Numbered from the stretch's first letter, positions 27,880 through 37,587 are shown. The stretch is DNA of 60,959 bases from Nitrospirota bacterium (GCA_021844645.1 JAKBTA010000002.1:1-60959); one strand, 5' to 3'. Program-made: numbers and translations. Notes: a model not told the origin generated them from the letters alone.

Positions 27880-29318
27880 TGCATTGCTACCGATATTCAA
27901 TCAAGGGCTTTTCAAGTCTGGTGCTTGCAGCTGTATTTCTCAACCAAATGTTTCTGGGTGTCAACGATCTCCATGGATCCGAGCTTCCGTCCCCCGGGAA
28001 CGGGGAGCAGGTCGCAATTCCGCGTCAGCTTACGCTTCAGGAAGCGATGGAGATCACCCTGCGTTCCCATCCCCAATACCGTCAGGCAATTCATACTTAC
28101 CAGGCCAACAAGGAAATTGTTGGTCAGGCCCTTTCGAACTATCTTCCGCATGTATCGGCCGGAGCCGGATACACCTATGAGACTGGAAACTTTGTCATTT
28201 CTCCAGGGTTTCCGCCATCGCTGTATTCTCTCATCCAGCCACCCAACAATAATGGCTTTAATTATTACCAGGCCCAGATCAATGTATCGGAGACTCTTTT
28301 TACTTTTGGGCAGCGAGTAACCCAAGTCCGTCAAGCCCGTTATAATGCAAAGTCTTCTGCCGACCAGGCGAGATGGACTCTTTATTCGCTCCTGTCGAAT
28401 GTTGAAATCGCTTACGATACCCTGGCGGAGGATGTTCTTCTTGTCGATGCTGCCCGGAAGACACTGAAAGATTATGAAGAGCAGCAACAGGTTGCTGAAG
28501 GGGAAAATCAGGTTGGTACGGCCTCAAAGTTTGACGTTTTGAACGCCCAGGTGAATCGATCCAATGCGCAGTTAAATCTGATCACGGCCAAAAACAACGT
28601 GAAGATTGCCAGGGTCGGTCTTTTAAACGCAATGGGTGTCTCCTATGGAGGAGACTTTCATGTTATCCCGTCTCTTGAATATGAATTGATGAACGAGGAT
28701 CTTGACAAGCTTCTGATCAAGGCCATCAAACATCGGCCCGATTTTATTTCGGCGAAGGATTCCGTAAACGCAAGTTGGCAGAATGAGCTTTATTACAAAA
28801 GCACATACCTTCCTTCAATCGGGGCAACCGGTGGGTATTCCTATGCGAGCATGTTCTTGCCAATGACCTACAACTGGTTTATGGGTGCGACAATATCCAT
28901 CCCCATATTTTCAGGCTTTCTCACCGTTCATCAGGTTGCGCAGGCACAGAAGACGATGGCAGCGTCACAGGATTCTCTTGAGGGACTTCGCCAGAATGTC
29001 ATCATGCAGGTCAAGCAAGACTATTTTAACCTCAAGACATCTATTGAAAGAATCGATACGGTGAAAACTCTCCTGTCGCAAGCTAAAGAGAGCCTTCGTC
29101 TGGCGGAGGGACAGTACCGGGTAGGCGTTGGTTCGGCTGTTGCTGTCACCCAGGCTGAAGCTGACCTTGCTTCAGCCCGTGCCCAGTTTGTCCAGTCTGT
29201 CTACGGATACAAGATTGCCCGTGCAAATTTGATCAGGGATATTGGGATGAATCCACTTGCCCGCGTCGAGAATGAGAAACATGGAAACACTAAAAAAGAG
29301 GTTGTGCTTCATGAATAA
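27876..29318 (+). CDS. TolC-family outer-membrane efflux protein (first copy)
   Basis: This 480-residue protein has a signal peptide and the two outer-membrane efflux (OEP) repeats: LTLQEAMEITLRSHPQYRQA at the start of the mature protein, SETLFTFGQRVTQVRQARY in the first repeat, and AEGQYRVGVGSAVAVTQAEADLASA in the second. It should form a trimeric channel through the outer membrane for the MFP and RND pump encoded next. It shares an ETGNF...PGFP segment and YQAQ..SETLF.FG with the TolC at 35444, so the two are paralogues. Its start overlaps tetR and its end overlaps the MFP gene by eight bases. Confidence 0.93.
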   Translation: MMHCYRYSIKGFSSLVLAAVFLNQMFLGVNDLHGSELPSPGNGEQVAIPRQLTLQEAMEITLRSHPQYRQAIHTYQANKEIVGQALSNYLPHVSAGAGYTYETGNFVISPGFPPSLYSLIQPPNNNGFNYYQAQINVSETLFTFGQRVTQVRQARYNAKSSADQARWTLYSLLSNVEIAYDTLAEDVLLVDAARKTLKDYEEQQQVAEGENQVGTASKFDVLNAQVNRSNAQLNLITAKNNVKIARVGLLNAMGVSYGGDFHVIPSLEYELMNEDLDKLLIKAIKHRPDFISAKDSVNASWQNELYYKSTYLPSIGATGGYSYASMFLPMTYNWFMGATISIPIFSGFLTVHQVAQAQKTMAASQDSLEGLRQNVIMQVKQDYFNLKTSIERIDTVKTLLSQAKESLRLAEGQYRVGVGSAVAVTQAEADLASARAQFVQSVYGYKIARANLIRDIGMNPLARVENEKHGNTKKEVVLHE

Positions 29319-30429
29319 GACTGGAAAATGGGTGATGATCGCTGTTTCCGCCGGGCTTCTTTCTGTCATCGTTTACCGTTTTGTTCACCATCCGGTACAA
29401 CAGAAAGTCACAGTGAGCCAAGGAGCGACAACCGCTCGTGTTTATGTGTCCCATCCTGTCTATGCTCCGATTTCCCAGTCAATAACGCTGACGGCTGATA
29501 TCCAGCCCATCAATCAGGCAGCCATTTACTCACAAGTCAGTGGATACCTTGATGAAATCTCGGTGCGAAGAGGTTATCACGTTAAAAAAGGACAGGTTCT
29601 GGCGAAGATTAACGATACGACTTATAGGGCCCAGTTGCAGCAGGCTCAGGCAACGATGAATTATACCTGTAAAAATGCAGAGAGGTACAAGAAGCTGGTT
29701 GCTAAAAATCTTGTTTCGCTCGACTCTTATGATCTGGCAAAAGAGCAGTGTGAGCAGTCCAGGGCTGCGGTGACATATGCGAAAAAGAATCTGGCCTACA
29801 CTGAAATAACCGCGCCCTTCAGTGGATATATTTTTAACAGGATGGTTGACAAGGGGGCCACGATTCCGGCGACCACCGGTGCGATCGCATCGGGGCAATC
29901 GCCTCTTTTTACAATTGTGGATGTTCATACCGTCAAAATCGTCATCAGTGTTCCTGAAAGCCAGGTCCGATTCCTTCATATCGGATTGCCTCTTCAGGTG
30001 ATAGCTGATGCTTATCCCGGGAAGGTTTTTCCTGGAAAAATTACAAGAATGAATCCGGCTCTCGATATTCAGACCAGGACGCTGGCCGTGGAAATTGACA
30101 TGGACAATTCTGCTGGTCTTCTGAAACCAGGAATGTTTGCCAGGGCAGTCCTTTTGTTACAGACCATTCCTCATGCCCTGACGGTTCCCAATGAGGCTCT
30201 CCTGAACAGGAACGGAGATTATTATCTCTACCGTGTTGAGGGCGGGATCGCTCATCGTGTCAAGGTCAAGTTGGGTGTTCGGGGGAAGAAACACGTTCAG
30301 ATTCTTTCAGGTATTTCTCCTGACGATCAAATTGTTGTTCTTGGACAGCAACATCTGGCAGAGGGTGAGCGAGTTGACGCCAAGCCATATGTCGCGGACT
30401 CCTCATCTGATAGCCACAGAACGTCCTGA
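29311..30429 (+). CDS. Membrane fusion protein of the RND efflux system (HlyD/AcrA family)
   Basis: The periplasmic adaptor links the inner-membrane pump to TolC. The protein has 372 residues from ATG 29311, which has GAGG nine bases upstream; an in-frame start at 29257 would lie deep in tolC. After an N-terminal signal-anchor (residues about 7-23), the lipoyl half-motifs are visible as SGYLDEISVRRGYHVKKGQVLAKI and, on the far side of a short hairpin, YTEITAPFSGYIFNRMVDKGA. The beta-barrel and membrane-proximal domains follow. No lipobox is seen. The downstream RND gene starts 3 bp after its stop. Confidence 0.93.
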   Translation: MNKTGKWVMIAVSAGLLSVIVYRFVHHPVQQKVTVSQGATTARVYVSHPVYAPISQSITLTADIQPINQAAIYSQVSGYLDEISVRRGYHVKKGQVLAKINDTTYRAQLQQAQATMNYTCKNAERYKKLVAKNLVSLDSYDLAKEQCEQSRAAVTYAKKNLAYTEITAPFSGYIFNRMVDKGATIPATTGAIASGQSPLFTIVDVHTVKIVISVPESQVRFLHIGLPLQVIADAYPGKVFPGKITRMNPALDIQTRTLAVEIDMDNSAGLLKPGMFARAVLLLQTIPHALTVPNEALLNRNGDYYLYRVEGGIAHRVKVKLGVRGKKHVQILSGISPDDQIVVLGQQHLAEGERVDAKPYVADSSSDSHRTS

Positions 30430-30432
30430 CCG

Positions 30433-33400
30433 ATGTGGCTGACACGTCTTGCGCTCAGGAATGCCATCGGAGTTCTGATGGCTTCCTTGGCGATTGTTTT
30501 GATCGGTGCACAATCGGTGGCCAGACTGCCAATCGATCTTTTTCCGAACCTTGCGGTTCCAGTCCTGATCATCGGGACAATCTATCCAGGTGCTTCACCG
30601 CTTGATGTGGAACAAAGCGTAACCTATCCCCTTGAAAAAACCCTTTCGACAATAGATAACGTTTCACATATCCAGTCCCAGTCAAGAGAGGGAGTCTCCG
30701 CTATCCAGGTCTGGTTCAACTGGGGAGAAGACCTCAACGGAGGAATGGTTCAGGCTGTCCAGAAAATCAGTCAGATCCTGAACCAGCTTCCTCCCGGGAT
30801 TCAGCAGCCTTTTATCCTTAAGTTCGACATCGCGAATATTCCCGTTGTATCTGTTACTGTTTCCGATCCGGCACTTGATCAGGTCAAGTTGTACGACCTG
30901 GCATACAATACAATCGAGCCACAGCTTGAGCAGCTCCCAAATGTCTCGCAGGCGACCGTCAATGGCGGGAAAGTTCGCCAAATCAATGTAGATCTGGATC
31001 CGCATCAACTCTTTGCGAGAAACCTCTCTATCATACAGGTCGTCAATGCCATCAATTCCGCCAACCTGATTCTTCCCTCAGGGGACGTCAAGATAGGATC
31101 AAAGGATTACAACCTCTTTACAAACAACCAGATTACCCATCATTTGGTGGACGTTCTTTCGAATATACCTGTTTCAACCCAATCGACACCCGACGGCAGA
31201 ATTGTTCCTATTTTCATCAAAGATTTTGCGAAGGTTTCCGATTCGGCTGAAACACAGACAAATATTGTGCGGGTCAACGGACAAAACGCGGTCTACCTCG
31301 CTGTGAACAAACAGCCAGGATCCAATACCGTAGGGGTCGTCGATGAGGTTAAAAAGGTCATTCCAAAACTTGTGGGCCTTCCTCCTGGGGTACGTCTCGA
31401 TACCTTTTTTGACCAGTCTCAGTATATCCGCCAATCCATCAAAAGCCTGTACAGGGAAATTTTTCAGGGCGCGGTTCTGGCAATCCTGGTGATTCTTCTA
31501 TTCCTGGGGGATATTTCTGCAACAGTCATCATCAGTCTTGCGATTCCCATGTCTGCCCTTGTTGCATTGACTTTTCTTTCTTCGTCCCACCAGACATTGA
31601 ATATTTTTACCTTTGGTGGCCTTGCGCTGGGTATCGGGAGACTTGTCGATGATTCGATCGTGGAGCTTGAGAACATCTACAGACATTTTTCCATCGGGAC
31701 CGAGTCCCGGGCCATGGCTCTTTTGGGGGCTGCGACGGAAGTTGCGATGCCCATTCTTGCTTCAACAATTACAACTGTTATTGTTTTTCTTCCCATCCTC
31801 TTTATGGAAGGGATTGGCAGACTCCTTTTGACACCGATGGCTCTGACCATCACCTTTGCACTTTTTGCCTCATTTTTCGTCTCAAGGACGGTAACGCCAC
31901 TTTTGTGTTATCGATTCCTGAAACCAGACAGGAGTGCATCAACATCTGGCCTGTCTTCAGTTTTTTTATTTTTCCGGAGATTTTTTTCGAAGGTTGAGGA
32001 ACGATATGAGAAAGTGCTTCTGTATTCGATTCATCACAGGAGAAAGATTTTTGTGGGGGTATTGGCCATTTTCTTCGGGTCACTGCCGCTGATTCATTTT
32101 ATAGGAACGGAGTTTTTCCCTGTTCCTGATGAGAGCCAGTTTACCATTAATATTCAAGCTCCACCGGGAACAAGAATTGAAGTGACGACCCGGATTGCAA
32201 AAGAGATCGAGGACTTGATTCGCAAGACCCTGCCTCCTTCAGATGTCAGGCTCGTGGCCTCTAATATCGGTCTTCGAAATACGGCAGGGAGGGGGACAAA
32301 TGGTGCGGCATCAGTTTTTACAGCAAACACCGGTCCTGATACAGGATTTGTCCAGGTTAATCTGGTTGATCCTGACAAGAGACAGGAGACTGCCGATGAG
32401 CTGATGGGGCGGGTTCGCGCAGCAATGCGTGGAAAATTTCCTGGTGTAGGGATTTATTTTATGCCAGGAGGTTTGATCGAGAGAATCCTTAATTTTGGCT
32501 ATCAGGGCATTATCGATGTCGAAATTTATGGGTATGACCTGACAACAGCCCAAGGACTGGCTGATACCCTTGCTCAGGGAATGCGTTCCATTGTCGGGGT
32601 CAAGGATGTTCAGGTCCTCCCCAATGATTTTCATTATCCGGAGCTTGATGTTCAGGTAGATCGGGTCAAGGCGGCGATGGTCGGACTTTCAGAGCAGTCC
32701 ATCGCATCGACCGTCTTGTGGAGTTTTGTCGGAAACGAAAACAACCCCTCGATCTATACGGATCCGTCCACTGGTAACGAGTACAATATTGTTGTCCAGC
32801 TGGATCGTCTCCATCGGCACTCGATGGAAGATCTTAAAAATGTATTTCTGACGAATGCGAACGGCTCCCCGATCCTTTTGAGGGATGTTGCGACGATCCG
32901 GCAGTCGAGTGGTCCAAATGAGATTGATCGAAAAAAAATGACCCGCCTTATCACAATATCAGCAAATCCCGTCAATCGTTCCCTGGGAGATATTACAAAA
33001 GACCTTCAGCTTCTTCTCAAGAGGACGGAGATTCCCGCAGGATTTTCAGTCAAGCTCGCAGGGCAGATTGCACAGCAAAAAGGAGCATTCCTTTCCCTGG
33101 GCCTTGCGGTTTTGATGTCGATTCTTCTCGTCTATATGGTTTTGGCCACACAGTTTCGATCTCTTCTTGATCCCTTTGTCATCATGTTTTCGGTGCCGAT
33201 GAGTTTTACGGGCGTTATCTGGATTTTCTTCCTCACCGGAACTCCCTTTTCGACGATTGCTTTCATGGGGGTGATCATGACAGTCGGGATTGCTGTAAGC
33301 AATGGGGTTCTTTTGGTTGACTACACCAATCGTCTGCAGCGTGAACATGGACTGGCTCTTGAAGAGGCGGTAGTCCGTTCCGGCAAGACAAGGCTTCGTC

Positions 33401-33627
33401 CTGTCGTGATGACAAGTCTTGCAACGATCGTTGGTCTGCTTCCAATGGCCCTGGGACTGGATATCGGAAGCTCGAACAGTTTGCCTCTGGCCAGGGCCGT
33501 TATTGGTGGTTTGACTCTGGCGACTGTTTTTACGCTTGTTCTGGTTCCAACGGTCTACCTGTCCGTTCATAAACGCTTTCCGCTCAAACAGCGATCATCG
33601 GAGGAGCTGAAATTTTTGGGAGAGTGA
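30433..33627 (+). CDS. RND efflux pump permease (HAE-1-like)
   Basis: The proton-driven inner-membrane pump of the tripartite system. The 1064-residue length and duplicated layout match the hydrophobe/amphiphile efflux family: TM1 at about 10-30, a large periplasmic loop with VARLPIDLFPNLAVPV, a TM2-TM6 block with SLAIPMSALVALTF and GGLALGIGRLVDDSIVELENIYRH (the intramembrane DD pair), then the second repeat with FMGVIMTVGIAVSNGVLLVDYTN. The usual GIGxxVDDAIVVVENV core is slightly varied (GIGRLVDDSIVELEN). Substrate is unknown; drugs, metabolites or metals are possible. Confidence 0.94.
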   Translation: MWLTRLALRNAIGVLMASLAIVLIGAQSVARLPIDLFPNLAVPVLIIGTIYPGASPLDVEQSVTYPLEKTLSTIDNVSHIQSQSREGVSAIQVWFNWGEDLNGGMVQAVQKISQILNQLPPGIQQPFILKFDIANIPVVSVTVSDPALDQVKLYDLAYNTIEPQLEQLPNVSQATVNGGKVRQINVDLDPHQLFARNLSIIQVVNAINSANLILPSGDVKIGSKDYNLFTNNQITHHLVDVLSNIPVSTQSTPDGRIVPIFIKDFAKVSDSAETQTNIVRVNGQNAVYLAVNKQPGSNTVGVVDEVKKVIPKLVGLPPGVRLDTFFDQSQYIRQSIKSLYREIFQGAVLAILVILLFLGDISATVIISLAIPMSALVALTFLSSSHQTLNIFTFGGLALGIGRLVDDSIVELENIYRHFSIGTESRAMALLGAATEVAMPILASTITTVIVFLPILFMEGIGRLLLTPMALTITFALFASFFVSRTVTPLLCYRFLKPDRSASTSGLSSVFLFFRRFFSKVEERYEKVLLYSIHHRRKIFVGVLAIFFGSLPLIHFIGTEFFPVPDESQFTINIQAPPGTRIEVTTRIAKEIEDLIRKTLPPSDVRLVASNIGLRNTAGRGTNGAASVFTANTGPDTGFVQVNLVDPDKRQETADELMGRVRAAMRGKFPGVGIYFMPGGLIERILNFGYQGIIDVEIYGYDLTTAQGLADTLAQGMRSIVGVKDVQVLPNDFHYPELDVQVDRVKAAMVGLSEQSIASTVLWSFVGNENNPSIYTDPSTGNEYNIVVQLDRLHRHSMEDLKNVFLTNANGSPILLRDVATIRQSSGPNEIDRKKMTRLITISANPVNRSLGDITKDLQLLLKRTEIPAGFSVKLAGQIAQQKGAFLSLGLAVLMSILLVYMVLATQFRSLLDPFVIMFSVPMSFTGVIWIFFLTGTPFSTIAFMGVIMTVGIAVSNGVLLVDYTNRLQREHGLALEEAVVRSGKTRLRPVVMTSLATIVGLLPMALGLDIGSSNSLPLARAVIGGLTLATVFTLVLVPTVYLSVHKRFPLKQRSSEELKFLGE

Positions 33628-33719
33628 CCTGTTTTTATTTCTTCAGTGGGGCATGTCTGCTAAAATAGGGCAGTTTCGTTTCTGATGGTTACTTTTTAGG
33701 GACACTAGAGGCAGGAGTC

Positions 33720-34310
33720 ATGAAGATTCGTTCAAGTGTGAATATCAAGTGGGTCTTGTGGAGTGCTTGCTCTGTCCTTGTCTCTTTCTATGGAAGTGTT
33801 TCTGCGGATGGAGCAGGCATCAGTTCCATGCCATCGGCTTCAAGTTTTACTCCCATCCCTCCTGTTACTCCGTTTACCCCCCCTGGAGGCTCGCCACTGG
33901 GGCAGTCTCCGGGGGTTTTCGCGCCACAGGGGCCAAGCCAGAACCTTCCTCTCAACCCATTGTCCCCACCGATCATTCCCCCTGTTCTGGGTCTTCCTCC
34001 CGGGTCGTTTTCTCCTGGTTCCCCTGTCTTGTTCTCTCTAGGGCCAATATTGGGCGGAGGGATCCAGCAGGGTGGAGGACTTTCTGCCCCAGTACAGGTT
34101 TTCTCAATGGGGCCGACAACCTTGCTGAACCAGTTTGCCCAGCCACCGATGGTTCCGTACGGACAGGTCGGGGTTCCCCCCGCTGCGTACAACCCTTCCC
34201 TCGGAGGGCAAAACGGCAATCCCTTTGCCTTGACCTGCAATTACTATTTCTTTGTGAACTGTGGAGCTTCCGGTGGGCAAGCCCAAAATTTTAAATATTC
34301 CACCCGGTAA
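33720..34310 (+). CDS. Secreted proline/glycine-rich protein of unknown function
   Basis: I do not recognise this 196-residue protein. It has a signal peptide (residues about 1-31). The mature part is built of low-complexity Pro/Gly/Ser runs such as TPIPPVTPFTPPGGSP and is hydrophobic in places, suggesting an extended surface or matrix protein. The C-terminus has two cysteines (TCNYYFFVNC) that could form a disulfide. ATG 33720 follows AGGCAGGAG. It is monocistronic in appearance, between the RND gene and a convergent LysR gene, with a weak TAAAAT box near 33660. Confidence 0.6.
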   Translation: MKIRSSVNIKWVLWSACSVLVSFYGSVSADGAGISSMPSASSFTPIPPVTPFTPPGGSPLGQSPGVFAPQGPSQNLPLNPLSPPIIPPVLGLPPGSFSPGSPVLFSLGPILGGGIQQGGGLSAPVQVFSMGPTTLLNQFAQPPMVPYGQVGVPPAAYNPSLGGQNGNPFALTCNYYFFVNCGASGGQAQNFKYSTR

Positions 34311-34329
34311 CAGATGACCTGCCGGATGC

Positions 34330-35250
34330 TCAGCTTTTTTCCATCCATCCTGATGTAAAGATCCTTGTTCCAAGTTTGACCAACGGGGAGGGCTCTTCCG
34401 GCCCCTCCTGTCGTGTAATGGCGCATAGTGAGGAATTGGCAAGAAAATCTGGCAATGAGAGACCTATGATTGTTCCACTTTCGAGTTCGTTTTTTGCAGC
34501 AGAGGCTGGAAGAATGGTTATTCCAACCCCTGTCATGACAATTTTCAGGATGAGGTCCGTGTCTGTTGTTTCCATCGTGATGTTGAGAGGGATTGCGTTT
34601 TTTTGTGCCTCATGCTCGATAAAATCCCTCAACAGGTTCTTTTTGTTCGGGAGAATGAGGGGAAAGGCTCTGAGGGTGCTGACATCCCGTTGCCATTTTT
34701 CCCTGGCGACCGTTGGGGATGCGAGGACCAGCAGGTTTGATGGAGATCCAACCGGATGGATTGATAAATGGTTGAGGCTGTTCTTGACGAGTGGCGCGTC
34801 CGGAACATGCGTCAGGACAATATCCGTTTTTCCCGAGCTGAGTTCTGAGAGCATGTCCTGATCAAGCCCTTGGTGGATTGAGACTGTTGCATTTTTATAG
34901 GTTCCACGGATAAATGACGTGAAAGGGGTGTTCCGTGTAAAACCTGTTGCAAATCCGATTCCGAGGGAGAGTGATTCTATTTTTATCGGTGTCATTTTTT
35001 CTGTCATGATTCTGGACGTATTTTTGACCTGGTCCCAGATGCTTTTTGCATGATCAAGAAAAAGAATCCCATTGGGAGACAGGAACACTCTGCGGCCGAC
35101 CCTGTTGAAGAGTTTGATTCCAAATTCTTCTTCCAATAGCTGGATTTGGGTCGAGACTGCAGGCTGGGTCACTCCCAGTATCTTGGCCGCCTGGGAAAAG
35201 TTCAGTGTTTGGGTCACAGTCAGAAACGTATGGATCTGGGAGAGGGTCAT
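34330..35250 (-). CDS. LysR-family transcriptional regulator
   Basis: The N-terminal helix-turn-helix domain is canonical: MTLSQIHTFLTVTQTLNFSQAA, LGVTQPAVSTQIQLLEEEFG and LFNRVGRRVFLSPNG. The effector-binding domain follows to residue 306. I start at ATG 35250 (AAGGAA upstream); an in-frame ATG at 35376 would add 42 residues that do not match the family. It is transcribed divergently from the second TolC operon, so it probably controls that operon; a palindromic site lies between them. The effector cannot be read. Confidence 0.93.
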   Translation of the reverse strand: MTLSQIHTFLTVTQTLNFSQAAKILGVTQPAVSTQIQLLEEEFGIKLFNRVGRRVFLSPNGILFLDHAKSIWDQVKNTSRIMTEKMTPIKIESLSLGIGFATGFTRNTPFTSFIRGTYKNATVSIHQGLDQDMLSELSSGKTDIVLTHVPDAPLVKNSLNHLSIHPVGSPSNLLVLASPTVAREKWQRDVSTLRAFPLILPNKKNLLRDFIEHEAQKNAIPLNITMETTDTDLILKIVMTGVGITILPASAAKNELESGTIIGLSLPDFLANSSLCAITRQEGPEEPSPLVKLGTRIFTSGWMEKS

Positions 35251-35353
35251 GGTCGGTTCCTTTTGGGTTTCTGTATCAGAAAATTTCTTTTTAAAGATGA
35301 AGTTGCAAGACACAAGAAGCTCACCACCAGTTTCTTTGCCCAGCGCATTTACC

Positions 35354-35381
35354 AATATATGAATAAATTTTATCATGTATT
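35354..35381. promoter_or_regulatory. Candidate LysR operator between divergent genes
   Basis: The 28-bp A+T-rich stretch is an imperfect palindrome (11 of 14 pairs), centred on ATGA-N10-TCAT at 35359-35376. LysR-type sites are commonly T-N11-A dyads in such divergent gaps. Only its symmetry and location support it. Confidence 0.35.
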
Positions 35382-35443
35382 TTTTGAAATGGAAAGAGAG
35401 TTTTTCAAGAGGTGATTTTTTTGATTAACATTTTGAGTGAGCA

Positions 35444-36856
35444 TTGAAAAAAGATTTCAGGATACGCTGGCCCGGGAGGAATTGTCTGCTATGCCTGTTG
35501 TTGGGGGTGATGGCTCTTTTCCTTTTCTGCACAAGCTCTTTTGCGTCTTCCGTGGGATCCGAATCATCGGCCAATGGGACAGATGATTCACACCTTTACT
35601 TGTTGACCTTAAGAAATGCCCTTGGCATGGCTATTCGCGATCAGCCCTTGATCAAGGCGGCAGAGGAGGGTGCGAATGTTTCCATTGCCGGGGTTGGCAT
35701 TGCCAAGAGCCAGTACTATCCGACTCTTAACGGGTCGACGACTTATACGAGAGAGACCGGCAACTTCGGTCCTCAGCCCGGATTCCCTTTCACTATTCCC
35801 GAGTCGCCAGTCTCCTATGATTTTTATCAGGCGCAACTGACTTTGTCCGAGACTCTTTTTGCCTTTGGGCGTCGCCGTGCCCAGGTTGCCCAGAATAAAG
35901 AGCTGGCAAGTGCATCGCGTCGTCAGATTGAGGAGACGTTGTCCGAAACCGTCCTGAATGTTGAAAAGGCTTATTTTTCTGTTCTCAGGGATCAAAACCT
36001 TGTCCATGTGGACCAGTTGACGATCAAGGACATGGAATTGCAGCTTGCTGTGGCCAAAGCCCGATTTTCCGATGGTGTTGCAAATGGATATGATGTTCTG
36101 AATGCCCGGGTGAATCTTTCCAATTTTCATCTGACGGAGGTTCAGGACGAGAACCATCTTCGAGTGGATGAGCTAGCTCTTAACCATGCAATGGGAGTGA
36201 TCGGAAGAGCTCCATACAGGGTTGCGCCGGTCAGTGACACTTCCCTGGCTATTCCTGATGAACCATCGGCTGTCAGCCAGGCTCTTTCCCGGAGACCGGA
36301 CCTGAGGGTTCTCAATAGTCAGCTCAGAGCCCAGGAACAAGCTATCCGTTTTAATCAGGCCCAGTTCCTTCCCACGGTTTCACTGCTTGGGAGTTACTCT
36401 TTCGACAGTGAATTTTTTCCTCTTGTCTATAACTGGTCAGCTGCTGCAACAGTTAATGTCCCGATCTTTAATGGTTTTTTAAATGTGGAACAAGTGAGGC
36501 AGTCAAGGGCCCAGAAGCGTCAGCAAATCGATCAGCGGGAAGCCCTGAGACAGACAATCGTTCAGGCTGTCGACAGTGACCTTCTTAACTTGAGAACCGA
36601 TGCTGCCAAGATCAGGGATTCCTTGGTGCTGACCGATCAGGCGGTCAAAAATCTTGCATTGGCAGAAGAAGAGTTTCGTGTGGGAACAGGGACAACGGTC
36701 GCCGTTTCCCAGGCCGAAAGGGATTTGGCCAGGGCAAGGGCTGGTCTTGTCAGAGATCGATCACAACAATCAATCGATATGGCCCAGTTAAAAAAAGACA
36801 TGGGAACAAATTTTGATTTCGGAAATCACAGGATTCCCCTCGGGCCGCTTCCATGA
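35444..36856 (+). CDS. TolC-family outer-membrane efflux protein (second copy)
   Basis: This 470-residue protein has a signal peptide (residues about 10-30) and two OEP repeats, with LRNALGMAIRDQPLIKAAEEG, SETLFAFGRRRAQVAQNKELA and AEEEFRVGTGTTVAVSQAERDLARARA. It is a paralogue of the TolC at 27876 (shared ETGNF, PGFP, YQAQLTLSETLFAFG). It leads an operon with a small outer-membrane protein and an ABC-2 exporter rather than with an RND pump. The start TTG 35444 is weakly supported (GAGTGAG). Its stop overlaps the next start as ATGA. Confidence 0.92.
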   Translation: MKKDFRIRWPGRNCLLCLLLGVMALFLFCTSSFASSVGSESSANGTDDSHLYLLTLRNALGMAIRDQPLIKAAEEGANVSIAGVGIAKSQYYPTLNGSTTYTRETGNFGPQPGFPFTIPESPVSYDFYQAQLTLSETLFAFGRRRAQVAQNKELASASRRQIEETLSETVLNVEKAYFSVLRDQNLVHVDQLTIKDMELQLAVAKARFSDGVANGYDVLNARVNLSNFHLTEVQDENHLRVDELALNHAMGVIGRAPYRVAPVSDTSLAIPDEPSAVSQALSRRPDLRVLNSQLRAQEQAIRFNQAQFLPTVSLLGSYSFDSEFFPLVYNWSAAATVNVPIFNGFLNVEQVRQSRAQKRQQIDQREALRQTIVQAVDSDLLNLRTDAAKIRDSLVLTDQAVKNLALAEEEFRVGTGTTVAVSQAERDLARARAGLVRDRSQQSIDMAQLKKDMGTNFDFGNHRIPLGPLP

Positions 36857-37587
36857 AGACTTTGAAGTCCATTGCATGTTTATTCATTATTCTCCTGGTC
36901 TTGGGACCAGGCATCTCTCCTGCCGCATCGGATCCTCCTTCTCCATTTACTCCGCAGGTTCCCATGGCGAAAGAAAAAAAATCGCAATCTCAGGAAGGTG
37001 TTTTCTCCGGAGGTTGGACTATTGCTCCATTTGTCTCGTACTATACCTTTACTGGAGGTGGCGCCTCCCGTTATTTCAACAGTGCATTGGGGATTGGCGG
37101 TGAGCTGGAAAAGCCTCTTTACGGCTCAATGGCTCAATGGCGATGGAATGTGGATGGATCTTACCTTCAGATGACTCCGGGGCCGACACTTTTTGTGACT
37201 TCCTCCCAGAATTCCCTGTTCGGACAGCCTTCCCAGATCCCCGTTCAGTCCCCGGTTCCAGGTTCGGCAAGCATTACTGGCTGGATCCTGAGGACCGGGC
37301 TTGCGAGGGGTTTCCCTCAAATGTTGCCGGATGGCTGGCTTGGCCATGGAGTTGTTATTCCCTACCTGAGGCTTGATGTCGGGGGAGTTGATCTTGCTGC
37401 ATCTGGGGCAGGAGCCTTGTCAGGGCATCCTTTCGGAATGTCTGTGGATGGTGGTGCCGGGGTTTCCCTGCGCGTTCCTGATTCGCCAATGGGTGTTTTT
37501 GTGGAGATCACTCCGACGGGGGTCTTTATTTCCGGGGAAGCACTTTTGATAACACCGGTTACGGCGGGAATCACGTTTCATTTTTAG
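36853..37587 (+). CDS. Small outer-membrane beta-barrel-like protein, paralogue B
   Basis: This 244-residue protein has a signal peptide (about residues 5-22, ending SPAAS) and a glycine-rich, alternating hydrophobic pattern ending in HF, consistent with an outer-membrane barrel. It is homologous to the protein at 26460: both share IPYLRLDVGGV-like, GAxSGHxxG, GxGVxxRxPxxPxGxFVE and a terminal GxTFxF. The gene overlaps the TolC stop by four bases, so the two are translationally coupled. Function is unknown; a TolC accessory or a pump-linked porin is inference. Confidence 0.65.
   Translation: MKTLKSIACLFIILLVLGPGISPAASDPPSPFTPQVPMAKEKKSQSQEGVFSGGWTIAPFVSYYTFTGGGASRYFNSALGIGGELEKPLYGSMAQWRWNVDGSYLQMTPGPTLFVTSSQNSLFGQPSQIPVQSPVPGSASITGWILRTGLARGFPQMLPDGWLGHGVVIPYLRLDVGGVDLAASGAGALSGHPFGMSVDGGAGVSLRVPDSPMGVFVEITPTGVFISGEALLITPVTAGITFHF

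Noticed and set aside
33788..34240. Long reading frame antisense to the Pro/Gly-rich gene.
   Set aside because: It arises from repeated Pro/Gly codons read backwards, has no ribosome-binding site, and the plus-strand frame has a signal peptide.
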